Assembly: GCA_036506275.1 (NCBI GenBank)
Contig: DASXSB010000010.1
Coordinates: 62,001-126,000, forward strand
Length of the DNA stretch: 64,000 nucleotides
Direction: 5' to 3'
Source: DASXSB01 sp036506275
GTDB taxonomy: Bacteria > Methylomirabilota > Methylomirabilia > Rokubacteriales > CSP1-6
Positions within the stretch are counted from its first letter, which is position 1. Each line of letters starts with the position of its first letter. The notes beneath the pieces were generated by a model, which worked only from the letters and a program-made list of their open reading frames with translations, ran no database searches and was not told the DNA's origin. This document shows positions 18,601 to 26,925 of the stretch, piece by piece. Both the position numbers and the translations under genes were made by a program.

Positions 18601-20197
18601 GGGCGTGGGACTGATTTCCCCGCCCCCCCACCACGACATCTATTCGATCGAGGACCTCGCCCAGCTCATCCACGATCTGAAGAATGCCAACCCCCGCGCG
18701 CGCATCCACGTGAAGCTGGTGGCGGAGGTGGGCGTGGGCACGGTGGCGGCGGGCGTATCGAAGGCGCACGCGGACGTGGTGCTGATCTCGGGGCACGACG
18801 GCGGCACCGGCGCGTCGCCGCTCACGAGCATCAAGCACGGCGGCGTGCCGTGGGAGCTCGGCCTCGCCGAGACCCAGCAGGTGCTGGTCCTCAACAAGCT
18901 GCGCGACCGCATCGTGGTCCAGGTGGACGGGCAGATGAAGACCGGTCGCGACGTCGTCATCGCCGCCCTCCTCGGCGCCGAGGAGTACGGGTTCTCGACG
19001 GGGCCGCTGGTGGTGTTGGGATGCATCATGATGCGCGTCTGCCACCTGAACACCTGCCCGGTGGGGATCGCGACCCAGGACCCCGAGCTTCGCAAGCGCT
19101 TCACGGGACGCCCGGAGTTCGTGACGAACTTCTTCCGCTTCATCGCGCAGGAAGTCCGGGAGTACATGGCCGAGCTGGGCTTCCGGACGGTGGACGAAAT
19201 GATCGGCCGCGTGGACCGTCTCGATTTTCGGGCCGCCCTCGACCACTGGAAGGCGCGCGGCCTGGACTACTCGTCGATCCTCTACGAGCCGCCGATGCCG
19301 GATACGGTGGCGCGGCGATGCGTCGTCGCCCAGGATCACGGCCTCGCGCGCGCGCTCGACAACACCCTCATCGCGCGCTGCGGAGAAGCCCTCCGCTACG
19401 GCAAGCCCGTGGAGCTCGGCCTGCCCATCCGCAACGTCAACCGGACGGTGGGCACCATGCTCGGCTACGAGCTGACGTTGCGGCATGGCGGCGCCGGCTT
19501 GCCCGACGGCACCATCAAGATCCACTTCACGGGCTCCGCCGGCCAGAGCTTCGGGGCGTTCGTGCCGCGCGGGATCACGCTCACGCTCGAGGGCGACGCC
19601 AACGACTACTGGGGCAAGGGCCTGTCCGGCGGCGTCCTCAGCGTCTTTCCGCCACGGGCGGCGACGTTCGTGCCCGAGGAAAACATCATCATCGGCAACG
19701 TCGCGCTCTACGGTGCCACCGCGGGCGAGGCGTACGTGCGCGGCGTGGCCGGCGAGCGCTTCGCCGTCCGCAACAGCGGGGCCCACGCGGTGGTGGAAGG
19801 CGTCGGTGATCACGGCTGCGAGTACATGACGGGAGGCCGGGTGGTGGTCCTCGGGCGGACGGGACGCAACTTTGCGGCCGGCATGAGCGGCGGCATCGCC
19901 TACGTCCTCGATCTCGCTGGCGACTTCCGGCGCCGTTGCAATCTCGGCATGGTCGAGCTGGAACCACTGGAGCAGGCGGCCGATATCGCGCTCGTGCGCG
20001 ACCTCGTCGAGCGCCACGTGGAATCGACGCGCTCGGACTACGCGCGGCGAATCCTCGCCGACTGGATGGCATTCCAGCCGAAGTTCGTGAAGATCATGCC
20101 GCGTGACTACAAGCGTGTGCTGCTCGCCCAGTCGCGCGCGCAGGCGGAGGGACGGGAGCCGACGTTCGCCGAGCTGGTGGGCGCCACGAGTGGGTAA
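15623..20197 (+). CDS. gltB: Glutamate synthase large (alpha) subunit
   Basis: This 1524-residue protein has the full architecture. A short propeptide ends before the nucleophile Cys26 (DACGVGFV) of the class II glutamine amidotransferase domain. The central domain follows, then the FMN-binding synthase domain with the [3Fe-4S] cysteines C1134, C1140 and C1145 (MMRVCHLNTCP), and a C-terminal GXGXG domain. It makes glutamate from glutamine and 2-oxoglutarate. ATG at 15623 has AAGGGG upstream. An earlier in-frame ATG at 15560 would add residues unlike the family and cover the promoter. Confidence 0.96.
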   Translation: MREHFPVPGLPAAQGLYDPRHEHDACGVGFVVNIKGMASHTIVSQALRVLMNLLHRGACGCEANTGDGAGILVQMPDRFLRREAARLGIALPALGAYGAGLVFLPRDAALREKARALLHGIVEEEGQRVLGWRTPPTNDAALGASAVAVEPRIEQVFIGRGADLPDQAAFERKLYVIRKRVEHAVRAMEAPEQKLFYLPSLSSRTLIYKGMLSADQIEGMFPDLVDPEFESALALVHQRFSTNTFPSWPLAHPYRYIAHNGEINTLRGNINWMRAREALCQSPRLGDDLKKIFPVIVEGGSDSATFDNVLEFLVMNGRSLPHAILMMIPEPWGGHESMTAERKAFYEYHSSLMEPWDGPASIAFTDGTVIGAVLDRNGLRPSRYYVTKDDMVVMASEVGVLDIPAENILLKERLHPGKIFLVDTAQGRIVSDEEIKSALAAERPYGAWLREHLVALEDLPAQPVAAPDHATVLTRQLAFGYTHEDMRILLGPMAKQGEEPVGSMGTDTALAVLSDRPRLLYDYFKQLFAQVTNPPLDAIREELVTSMESTVGPEQNLLVPEPQSCRQIKIKYPVVNNAELAKLGGVDVRGFRATTVPMLYAVAEGGHGLALALDDVQRRASDAIAAGYNIIILSDRGVDREHAAIPSLLVTAAVHHHLVREGTRTRCGLVVETGDAREVHHVCLLLGYGAGAVNPWVAFETLDDMIRQGILTDVDHATAVKNYIKALNKGVLKVMSKMGISTLQSYCGAQIFEAIGLEREFVDRYFTGTASRIGGIGLDVIAEEVQRRHQRAFPVRPVGEPELDWGGEYQWRREGEYHLFNPDTVFKLQHATRANQFAIYKEYTQLVDDQNRRLATLRGLIGLRPAATPVPLDEVEPVEAIVKRFATGAMSYGSISQEAHETLAIAMNRIGGKSNTGEGGEDPARYVHDANGDWRRSAIKQVASARFGVTSEYLVQADDLQIKMAQGAKPGEGGQLPGPKVYPWIAEVRYATPGVGLISPPPHHDIYSIEDLAQLIHDLKNANPRARIHVKLVAEVGVGTVAAGVSKAHADVVLISGHDGGTGASPLTSIKHGGVPWELGLAETQQVLVLNKLRDRIVVQVDGQMKTGRDVVIAALLGAEEYGFSTGPLVVLGCIMMRVCHLNTCPVGIATQDPELRKRFTGRPEFVTNFFRFIAQEVREYMAELGFRTVDEMIGRVDRLDFRAALDHWKARGLDYSSILYEPPMPDTVARRCVVAQDHGLARALDNTLIARCGEALRYGKPVELGLPIRNVNRTVGTMLGYELTLRHGGAGLPDGTIKIHFTGSAGQSFGAFVPRGITLTLEGDANDYWGKGLSGGVLSVFPPRAATFVPEENIIIGNVALYGATAGEAYVRGVAGERFAVRNSGAHAVVEGVGDHGCEYMTGGRVVVLGRTGRNFAAGMSGGIAYVLDLAGDFRRRCNLGMVELEPLEQAADIALVRDLVERHVESTRSDYARRILADWMAFQPKFVKIMPRDYKRVLLAQSRAQAEGREPTFAELVGATSG

Positions 20198-21638
20198 GGT
20201 CACCGGCTTCCTCGAGATCAAGCGGAAGAAACCGCCCGCCCGTCCGGTGGCGGAGCGGCTCCGGGACTGGAAGGAAGTCTACCTCCCCTCTCCCGAGGCG
20301 GAGCTGAAAGGGCAGGCGGCGCGCTGCATGGACTGCGGCATCCCCTTCTGCCACCAGGGCTGCCCCCTCGGCAACATCATTCCGGACTGGAACGACCTCG
20401 TGTACCGCCATCGCTGGCGCGACGCCATCGATCGCCTCCACGCCACCAACAACTTCCCGGAATGGACGGGCCGGCTCTGCCCGGCGCCGTGCGAATCCTC
20501 CTGCGTGCTCGGCATCAATGACGATCCCGTCACCATCAAGGCGGTCGAGGTCTCCATCGTCGAGCGCGCGTTCGACGAGGGCTGGGTGACGCCGCAGCCT
20601 CCAGCCGCGCGCACCGGCAAGCGCGTGGCGGTGGTGGGATCCGGACCGGCGGGGCTCGCCGCCGCCGACCAGTTGAACCGCGCCGGTCACGCCGTCACCG
20701 TGTTCGAGCGCGCCGACCGCATCGGCGGGCTCCTCCGCTACGGCATCCCCGAGTTCAAGATGGAGAAGCGCTTCCTCGACCGCCGCCTCTCCGTCATGGA
20801 AAAGGAGGGCGTCGTCTTCCAGACGAGCGCCCACGTCGGCGGCAACGTGCCGGTGGCTGACCTCCGGCGGGATTTCGATGCCATCGTCCTCGCCGGCGGC
20901 GCCTGCGCGCCGCGCGACCTCCGCGTGCCGGGCCGCGAGCTCGCCGGGATCCACTTCGCGATGGACTTCCTCACCCTCCAGAACCGGCGATGCGAGGGCG
21001 ACATCGTCCCCGACGCGGAGTTCATCTCCGCCGCCGGCCGTCGCGTCGTCATCATCGGCGGCGGCGACACCGGCGCCGACTGTCTCGGCACCGTTCATCG
21101 CCAGGGCGCGGCGTCCGTCCATCAGTTCGAGCTTCTTCCCCGCCCCCCCGACGTGCGCGCCGACGACAACCCGTGGCCGCAGTGGCCGAACATCTTTCGC
21201 GTCTCCTCCGCCCACGAGGAAGGGGGCGAGCGCGTCTATTCCGTATCCACCGAGCGTTTCACCGGCGACGCCGCCGGGCGCGTTTCGCAGCTCCACGGCG
21301 TGACCGTGCAGATGGTGCGAGAGGGAGGCCGGCTGGACTTCAGGCCGGTGGCGGGGAAGGAATTCACGCTCGACGTCGACCTCGTCCTTCTCGCCATGGG
21401 TTTCGTGGGTCCGGAGCGGCCGGGAATGTTGACGGACCTCGGCGTGAAGCTGACCGAGCGCGGCAACGTGGGGCGGGACGCGAGGTGGATGACGAGCGTC
21501 CCCGGCGTGTTCGCGTGCGGCGACATGCAGCGCGGTCAGTCGCTGATCGTGTGGGCGATCGCGGAGGGGCGCTCCGCCGCCCGCGGCGTGGACCTCTACT
21601 TGATGGGGAAGTCCGCGCTGCCGGCCCCGCTCGCCTGA
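20190..21638 (+). CDS. gltD: Glutamate synthase small (beta) subunit
   Basis: This 482-residue protein has the N-terminal cysteines for [4Fe-4S] clusters (CMDCGIPFCHQGCP and CPAPCESSC). The FAD motif GSGPAGLAAADQL follows, then the NADPH motif GGGDTGADCLG. It passes electrons from NADPH to GltB. GTG at 20190 overlaps the gltB stop by 8 bases, and the protein begins GKVTGFLE as GltD usually does. Longer starts inside gltB are rejected. Confidence 0.95.
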   Translation: MGKVTGFLEIKRKKPPARPVAERLRDWKEVYLPSPEAELKGQAARCMDCGIPFCHQGCPLGNIIPDWNDLVYRHRWRDAIDRLHATNNFPEWTGRLCPAPCESSCVLGINDDPVTIKAVEVSIVERAFDEGWVTPQPPAARTGKRVAVVGSGPAGLAAADQLNRAGHAVTVFERADRIGGLLRYGIPEFKMEKRFLDRRLSVMEKEGVVFQTSAHVGGNVPVADLRRDFDAIVLAGGACAPRDLRVPGRELAGIHFAMDFLTLQNRRCEGDIVPDAEFISAAGRRVVIIGGGDTGADCLGTVHRQGAASVHQFELLPRPPDVRADDNPWPQWPNIFRVSSAHEEGGERVYSVSTERFTGDAAGRVSQLHGVTVQMVREGGRLDFRPVAGKEFTLDVDLVLLAMGFVGPERPGMLTDLGVKLTERGNVGRDARWMTSVPGVFACGDMQRGQSLIVWAIAEGRSAARGVDLYLMGKSALPAPLA

Positions 21639-21650
21639 GGAGCGCTCGCG

Positions 21651-21947
21651 TCAGGCGGTAACGCCGTCGGCGACGCCGAAGCGCGACAGCAGCAACTCCA
21701 CTCGTCCCTTCTGTCCGGTGAACCGCACCGCACGGCCCCCGGCCTGCCGGGCGCGCTCGAACGCGACCAGAAGCTGCACCACCGAGCTGTCCATGTCGGT
21801 GCAGGCGCCGAGGTCGACCTCGGCCGTGCCGGGAACGCCTACGATGTCGACGAGCGTCTTGTGAAGGGCGGCCGCCTCGAAGATGTCGATGGCGCCGCTC
21901 ACCGCGAGGCGGGTGTCCTCTCGTCCGGTCTCAGACGTCCATGGCAT
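21651..21947 (-). CDS. STAS-domain protein (anti-sigma-factor-antagonist-like)
   Basis: This 98-residue single STAS domain has the switch region MDSSVVQLLVAF, which includes serines that kinases phosphorylate in the SpoIIAA family. It is the last gene of the chemosensory operon. It starts inside the 3' end of cheB (17-base overlap) with CAGGAG upstream. No partner kinase of the SpoIIAB type is nearby. In this setting it may couple the chemosensory output to another protein, but that is inference. Confidence 0.8.
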   Translation of the reverse strand: MPWTSETGREDTRLAVSGAIDIFEAAALHKTLVDIVGVPGTAEVDLGACTDMDSSVVQLLVAFERARQAGGRAVRFTGQKGRVELLLSRFGVADGVTA

Positions 21948-23064
21948 CGTCGTCTCTCCTGTGGTCGTTCCCGTGGCGACCGGCGCTCACCGCCGGCTCC
22001 GCGAGGTCGAGGAGCGCGCCCGCGATCTTCGGGAGCGGAAGAACGTAATCGGCGGCGCCGAGGGCGATGGCCTCCTTCGGCATCCCGTACACGACGCAGG
22101 ACGCCTCGTGCTCGGCGATCGTGCGCGCGCCCGCCTGGCGCATGGCCCGGAGCCCGTGGGCGCCGTCGGCGCCCATGCCGGTGAGGATCACGCCCACCGC
22201 GTTGGCGCCGGCCGCCGCCGCCGTCGAGTGGAAGAGCACGTCCACCGACGGCCGGTGTCGATTGACGTGCGGGTCCTGGTCGAGGCGGACGCGGTACCCG
22301 CCGCGTCCGTCTCGAAACAGCCGCATGTGATAGTTGCCGGGCGCGATGAGGGCCTGCCCGGGGAGGACGCGATCGCCGTCCTCCGCCTCCTTGACCCGAA
22401 TCGGGCAGAGCTTGTCGCAGCGCTCCGCGAAGGCCCGCGTGAACCTCTCGGGCATGTGCTGCACGATGACGATGCCGGGCGCGTCCGGCGGCATCGCGAG
22501 CAGGATCTCGCGGATCGCCTCCGTGCCGCCCGTGGAGGCGCCGATGGCGATGACGCGCGGGGCGGCGGGCGCGTCCGCGGAAAGCGGCCGCCGCGCGGCC
22601 ACGAGGTGTGGCGGCAGCGTCACCGGCGCCGGGCGCAGGCGCGCGTGGGCGGCCTCGCGAATTTTTTCGGCGATCTCCGGAAACGCCTCCGGCATCCCAT
22701 CGAGGAGATCCACTTGTGGCTTGGTGGCGAAGTTCACCGCGCCCAGCTCGAGCGCGCGCAGGGTCACCTCGCACTCCTTGGGAATGAGACCGGAGATCAT
22801 CACCACCGGCATGGGATGCCCGCGCATCAGCTTTTCGAGGAAGGTGAGCCCGTCCATCCGCGGCATCTCGACGTCGAGGGTGAGCACGTCCGGCTGCAGC
22901 CGGCGGATCTTGTCGCGCGCGATGTAGGGATCGGCGGCCGCGCCCACCACGTCGATGCCGGGATCGCGCGACAGCACCTCCGTCAACAGGCGACGGATGA
23001 CGGCGGAGTCGTCCACGATGAGGACGCGGATCTTGCGGGCGCGCCCGCTCGGCCCGTTACGCAT
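21931..23064 (-). CDS. cheB: Chemotaxis protein-glutamate methylesterase
   Basis: This 377-residue protein has an N-terminal receiver domain with phosphoacceptor Asp64 (LDVEMPRMDG). The C-terminal methylesterase/deamidase domain has the catalytic triad Ser177 (GASTGG), His203 (QHMPERF) and Asp300 (TGMGADG). It removes receptor methyl groups when phosphorylated by CheA and so drives adaptation. ATG at 23064 overlaps the cheD end by 8 bases. The C-terminal tail after the last helix is short and basic. Confidence 0.95.
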   Translation of the reverse strand: MRNGPSGRARKIRVLIVDDSAVIRRLLTEVLSRDPGIDVVGAAADPYIARDKIRRLQPDVLTLDVEMPRMDGLTFLEKLMRGHPMPVVMISGLIPKECEVTLRALELGAVNFATKPQVDLLDGMPEAFPEIAEKIREAAHARLRPAPVTLPPHLVAARRPLSADAPAAPRVIAIGASTGGTEAIREILLAMPPDAPGIVIVQHMPERFTRAFAERCDKLCPIRVKEAEDGDRVLPGQALIAPGNYHMRLFRDGRGGYRVRLDQDPHVNRHRPSVDVLFHSTAAAAGANAVGVILTGMGADGAHGLRAMRQAGARTIAEHEASCVVYGMPKEAIALGAADYVLPLPKIAGALLDLAEPAVSAGRHGNDHRRDDDAMDV

Positions 23065-23617
23065 GGAAGAGCGTGACCTCCCCCGCCCGCGCGGAGCGGC
23101 CGAGCGTGCGCAGGTGTTCCTTCTCCTCCGTCCGCGTTTGTCGCAGGGTCTGCTGACCCAGGCGCTTGACGTACACCTTTCCCGTCTCCGTGCAGAAGTG
23201 AACGCGCCGCGGCAAGTACCCGCCGAGGTCGCGGCTGAGCACGGGAATGGCCTCCGTGGTCATGAACTCCTCGATGAAGCGGATGTTGCGCTCGGGAACG
23301 CTCTCCGCATGCTGGGCGAGCATGAGGACGTGCCCGCCGCCGAACACCTTCGCCTGCAAGCGCCGGCGGTCGCCGCCGAGCTTCTGCATGCCGCCGATCA
23401 GGAGATCCATGGCGTGAATACCGAAACGGGCGCGGTCGAGGGGCCCGTCGTCGGCCTGTCCGGGCGAGGGCAGCATGAAGTGGTTCATGCCGGCCACGCG
23501 GGTGACGGGATCGAAGAGACAAACGGCGATGCACGAGCCCACCACGGTCTTGACCATCGTCGGCTCGCGCGTGACGTGGATGTCGCCGATGTGCAGCGTC
23601 ACCTCCGGCCGGGTCAT
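23057..23617 (-). CDS. cheD: Chemoreceptor glutamine deamidase
   Basis: This 186-residue protein has the CheD catalytic Cys29 (VGSCIAVCLFD) and His46 (GMNHFMLP). It deamidates glutamines on chemoreceptors and, in some species, binds CheC phosphatases. No cheC gene is present here. ATG at 23617 overlaps the cheR stop (ATGA). The presence of CheR, CheD and CheB together gives the operon its own complete adaptation system. Confidence 0.94.
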   Translation of the reverse strand: MTRPEVTLHIGDIHVTREPTMVKTVVGSCIAVCLFDPVTRVAGMNHFMLPSPGQADDGPLDRARFGIHAMDLLIGGMQKLGGDRRRLQAKVFGGGHVLMLAQHAESVPERNIRFIEEFMTTEAIPVLSRDLGGYLPRRVHFCTETGKVYVKRLGQQTLRQTRTEEKEHLRTLGRSARAGEVTLFHA

Positions 23618-24528
23618 GGCGCCGTCCTCCCCGGGGAGCGCTCGGGGGCCACCTTACGGTAGGCGGTGTTGCCGAGATGCTCGAGCCCTGGGCGCATGCC
23701 GACCAGCGACTCCGAGTGGCCGAGGAAGAGCACGCCTCCCGGCTTCAACAGATCGACGAAGCGCGCGGCGAGCTGCTGCTGCAGCTCACGGTCGAAATAG
23801 ATAAGGACGTTGCGGCAGAAGATCGCGTCGAGCGCGCTCCGAATGGGCCAAGTGTCTTCACGGAGGTTGATCCGCCGGAACGTCACCAGCTCGCGCACCT
23901 CCGGACGCACGCGAACGAACCCGCTCTGGGAACCGCGCCCCTTGAGGAAATAGCGGCGGCGGAGATCGGCGGGCACGGCCTCCACGCGCTCCTCCGCGTA
24001 CACGCCGGCGGCGGCGGTGGCGAGGATCTCGGTGTCGATGTCGCTGGCGAGGATGCGGACGTCCCAGCTTCCCGGCCGCGAGAGCGTGTCGAGCACGGTA
24101 AGGGCCATGCTGTAGGGCTCCTCCCCGCTCGAGCATCCGGCGCTCCACAGCCGGAGCGTGCGCGGCGCGTCGGCGCCGGCGCGGCCGGCGATCGTCGCCA
24201 CGTGGTCTCTTAGGATTTCGAAGTGGTGCGACTCCCGGAAGAAGTCGGTCTTGTTGGTGGTGATCGCGTTCACCATGCGCATGAGCTCCTCACCGTGGGG
24301 ATCACGCTCGGTGAGGTGCATCCAGTACTCGCTGAACGTGCCGTATCCCCAGCGCCGGAGCCGCTTGCCGAGCCGCGCGCACAGGAGCGGCCGCTTGCCG
24401 TCGTTGAGCGCGATCCCGGTCTGCTCGTGCACGAGCCGCCGGAAGCGGTGGAATTCCGCGTCCGTGATGGAGAGCGCGACGGCGTGGGTGTCCGGGTCGG
24501 GGACGCCCGTCGGCAGCATGGTCCTCAT
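23614..24528 (-). CDS. cheR: Chemotaxis protein methyltransferase
   Basis: This 304-residue SAM-dependent methyltransferase has an N-terminal helical CheR domain. The catalytic domain follows, with the SAM-binding LWSAGCSSGEEPYSMA, then FCRNVLIYFD and the late GHSESL. It methylates glutamates of the MCP. ATG at 24528 has GGAGGGGG upstream. The pentapeptide-like tail on the operon's MCP would fit a CheR that tethers to receptor tails. Confidence 0.94.
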   Translation of the reverse strand: MRTMLPTGVPDPDTHAVALSITDAEFHRFRRLVHEQTGIALNDGKRPLLCARLGKRLRRWGYGTFSEYWMHLTERDPHGEELMRMVNAITTNKTDFFRESHHFEILRDHVATIAGRAGADAPRTLRLWSAGCSSGEEPYSMALTVLDTLSRPGSWDVRILASDIDTEILATAAAGVYAEERVEAVPADLRRRYFLKGRGSQSGFVRVRPEVRELVTFRRINLREDTWPIRSALDAIFCRNVLIYFDRELQQQLAARFVDLLKPGGVLFLGHSESLVGMRPGLEHLGNTAYRKVAPERSPGRTAP

Positions 24529-24571
24529 CACGCGGCCCCCTCCGGGCCGCCGGCCGGTTGTGAGGACATGC

Positions 24572-25066
24572 TCAGCTGTCCGTCCCGACGGCGACGGCTT
24601 CCTCGCCCCCGAGGACACGCTCGATGTCGAGGAGCACCACGAGCTTGTCGCCGGCCTTCGCCATCCCACTGATGAACCGCGCATCGACGGCGGCCCCGAA
24701 GTCGGGGGCGGCCTGGATCTCGGCGTGCGGGATCTTCAGAACGTCGGAGACGGCGTCCACCACGAGCCCCATCGTCTTCGCCCCCACCGTGAGCACGACG
24801 ATGGCGGTGAACTGGTTGTACTGGCTCTGGGCCATGGCGAGCTTCGCGCGGAGATCGATCACGGGGATGATGGTGCCGCGCAGGTTCATGACGCCCTTCA
24901 CGTAGGCGGGCGTATTGGGAATCGGCGTGACGGCCGAATAGCCCTTGATCTCCTGCACCTTCAAGATTTCCACGCCGTACTCCTCACCGGCCATGGTGAA
25001 GGTCAGGTACTGACTGCCCTCGTTCGCGAAGGCGGTGGCGCTCGCGCGCGCGTCGCCTCGATCCAT
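24572..25066 (-). CDS. cheW: Chemotaxis coupling protein
   Basis: This 164-residue protein is a single CheW domain. It has the conserved VPYTRIPNTP-like segment (TPIPNTPAYVKGVMNLRG) and IIPVIDLRAKL. It bridges the receptor and the CheA kinase. ATG at 25066 has a GGGGGAG stretch upstream. Longer readings would extend into the 80-base gap after the mcp stop. Confidence 0.93.
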   Translation of the reverse strand: MDRGDARASATAFANEGSQYLTFTMAGEEYGVEILKVQEIKGYSAVTPIPNTPAYVKGVMNLRGTIIPVIDLRAKLAMAQSQYNQFTAIVVLTVGAKTMGLVVDAVSDVLKIPHAEIQAAPDFGAAVDARFISGMAKAGDKLVVLLDIERVLGGEEAVAVGTDS

Positions 25067-25146
25067 GCCTGGTCTCCCCCCGCAGACTTCGTCGAAGCCG
25101 TGGCGGCTTCGCGCTGCTCCTTCGCTCGCCCGTGGTCCGGAGCCCG

Positions 25147-26883
25147 TCAGAACGTCTCGAAGCCGTCTCCGCCGTTGCTCGACCCGTTGCCCTGGAGAAT
25201 GGGCATGAGGGACACGTCGGCGACGCGCGTTCCACCGCGACGCGTGCGGCCGGACGCCGCCGGCGTCGGCTCTTCGGCGGGGAGGCCTGCCTCGCGCTCG
25301 GCGGCGGCCTCGAGCCGGAAGCGCCCCACGATGGCCTGGAGCTCTTCCGCGCGCGTGGTCAGCGTCTGCGCCGTGGACGAAAGCTCTTCCGTCTGGGCGG
25401 CGTTGTGCTGGACCACCTGGTCCATCTGGGTGACGGCGCGATTCACCTGCTCGATGCCGGCCGACTGCTCGTGACTGGCGGTCGCGATCTCGGAGATGAT
25501 GTCGGTCACGCGCTTCACGGAGGTCACGATCTCTTCCAGCATGTGGCCCGACTTGTTGACGAGGGCGGAGCCGTCTTCCACCTTCTGCACGGAGTCGGCG
25601 ATGAGGGCCTTGATCTCCTTGGCCGCCTCCGCGCTCCGCTGAGCCAGTCCGCGCACCTCCGCCGCCACCACCGCGAACCCTCGGCCGTGCTCGCCCGCCC
25701 GCGCCGACTCCACCGCCGCGTTGAGGGCAAGGAGGTTCGTCTGGAACGCGATCTCGTCGATGACGGTGATGATCTCGGCGATCTTCTTGGAGGCGCGCGT
25801 GATCTCCTGCATGGACGCCACCGCCGACGACACCACTTGCCGTCCCCGTTCCGCGGTGTCGCGCGAGCCGAGCGCGAGCTGGCTCGCCTGCCGCGCGTTC
25901 TCGGCGTTCTGCTTCACGGTGCCGGTCATCTCTTCCAGGCTGGCCGCCGTCTCTTCCAGGCTCGACGCCTGCTCCTGGGTGCCGGAGGAGAGCTGCTCGG
26001 TGGCGCCCGAGAACTGGCGCGCCGACGACGTCACGTGGCTGGCCGTCGTCTTCACCTGCGCCACGATGGCGTGGAGCTTGTCCATGAACGCGTTGAAGCA
26101 CGCCGCCAGCTCGCCCACCTCGTCCCCACCCCGCACGCGCAGCCGCCTCGCGAGATTGCCCTCGCCCTGCGCGATCTCACGGAGAATGGCCACGGTTTCC
26201 GCGAGCGGCCGCGCGATCGAGCGCGTGAGGGCCCGGCTCACCAGGACCGCGAACGCGAACGCGACGGCCACGCCCCCCACCACCGTCCAGAAGATCCGCC
26301 GCGCCGCCGCCTGCTCGCCATGGGCCTGCGCCGTCACCAGATGCGTGCGCAGCTCGGTGAGGTCGGCGAGGGCGGCACGGGCGCGCTCGAAGTGGGCGGC
26401 CGATTCCCCCAGGGAGAGGTCGATGGCGTCGCGGCGCGAGCCCGGCGTGTCCTGGGCGACGAGGGCGAGCACCTCGCGTGATCTCTCCTGCCAGTCCTTG
26501 CGGGCGCTCTCGAACGACGGCCACCGCTTCCGCTCCGTGTCGCTGGCGGGGAGCTCGGTATAGGCCTTCCACCGTTCGCCCAGTCGGGTCAGGTTCTGGG
26601 CGTGCTGAGCGATTTGTTCGCGCGCCCCCGCGCTGTCCGCCTTCATGAACATGAGGCTGCGCTCGGCGAGCCGCACGCGCTCCATGTCCCGTTCCGCCTG
26701 GAGGAGATAGCTCACGGCGGGCAGGCTCTCCGCCACCGCCGCCGTGAAAGCATGGTTGACGGTGGAGAAGGCCCAGATGCCGAGGCCGCCCACCACCGCC
26801 GTCAGGAGCGCAAGGACCCCACACCAGGCAAGGATCCGCGCGCGGATGGAGAGGATCGTCGCCTTCCCACTGGAGCCGCTCAT
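25147..26883 (-). CDS. Methyl-accepting chemotaxis protein with a CheR/CheB-type C-terminal tail
   Basis: This 578-residue receptor has TM1 near residues 14-37, a periplasmic helical domain of about 155 residues, TM2 near 197-216, a HAMP domain and the methyl-accepting signalling domain. The tip is highly conserved (DEIAFQTNLLALNAAVESAR). The protein ends in GFETF, resembling the NWETF pentapeptide that tethers CheR and CheB. ATG at 26883 is chosen because GGAGG lies 8 bases upstream; a GTG five codons earlier is weaker. The periplasmic domain looks like a four-helix bundle without a Cache fold. Confidence 0.94.
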   Translation of the reverse strand: MSGSSGKATILSIRARILAWCGVLALLTAVVGGLGIWAFSTVNHAFTAAVAESLPAVSYLLQAERDMERVRLAERSLMFMKADSAGAREQIAQHAQNLTRLGERWKAYTELPASDTERKRWPSFESARKDWQERSREVLALVAQDTPGSRRDAIDLSLGESAAHFERARAALADLTELRTHLVTAQAHGEQAAARRIFWTVVGGVAVAFAFAVLVSRALTRSIARPLAETVAILREIAQGEGNLARRLRVRGGDEVGELAACFNAFMDKLHAIVAQVKTTASHVTSSARQFSGATEQLSSGTQEQASSLEETAASLEEMTGTVKQNAENARQASQLALGSRDTAERGRQVVSSAVASMQEITRASKKIAEIITVIDEIAFQTNLLALNAAVESARAGEHGRGFAVVAAEVRGLAQRSAEAAKEIKALIADSVQKVEDGSALVNKSGHMLEEIVTSVKRVTDIISEIATASHEQSAGIEQVNRAVTQMDQVVQHNAAQTEELSSTAQTLTTRAEELQAIVGRFRLEAAAEREAGLPAEEPTPAASGRTRRGGTRVADVSLMPILQGNGSSNGGDGFETF

Positions 26884-26925
26884 CAGATGTGCCTCCACCT
26901 CGAGTCCCCGGAGCGCGCCCGGCCG

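Noticed and set aside
15650..20221. Very long open frame (about 1520 codons) on the minus strand opposite gltB
   Set aside because: It mirrors gltB in the antisense frame, which stays open because of the high GC content. The translation is rich in His, Arg, Val, Glu and Asp with no domain, and has no ribosome-binding site.
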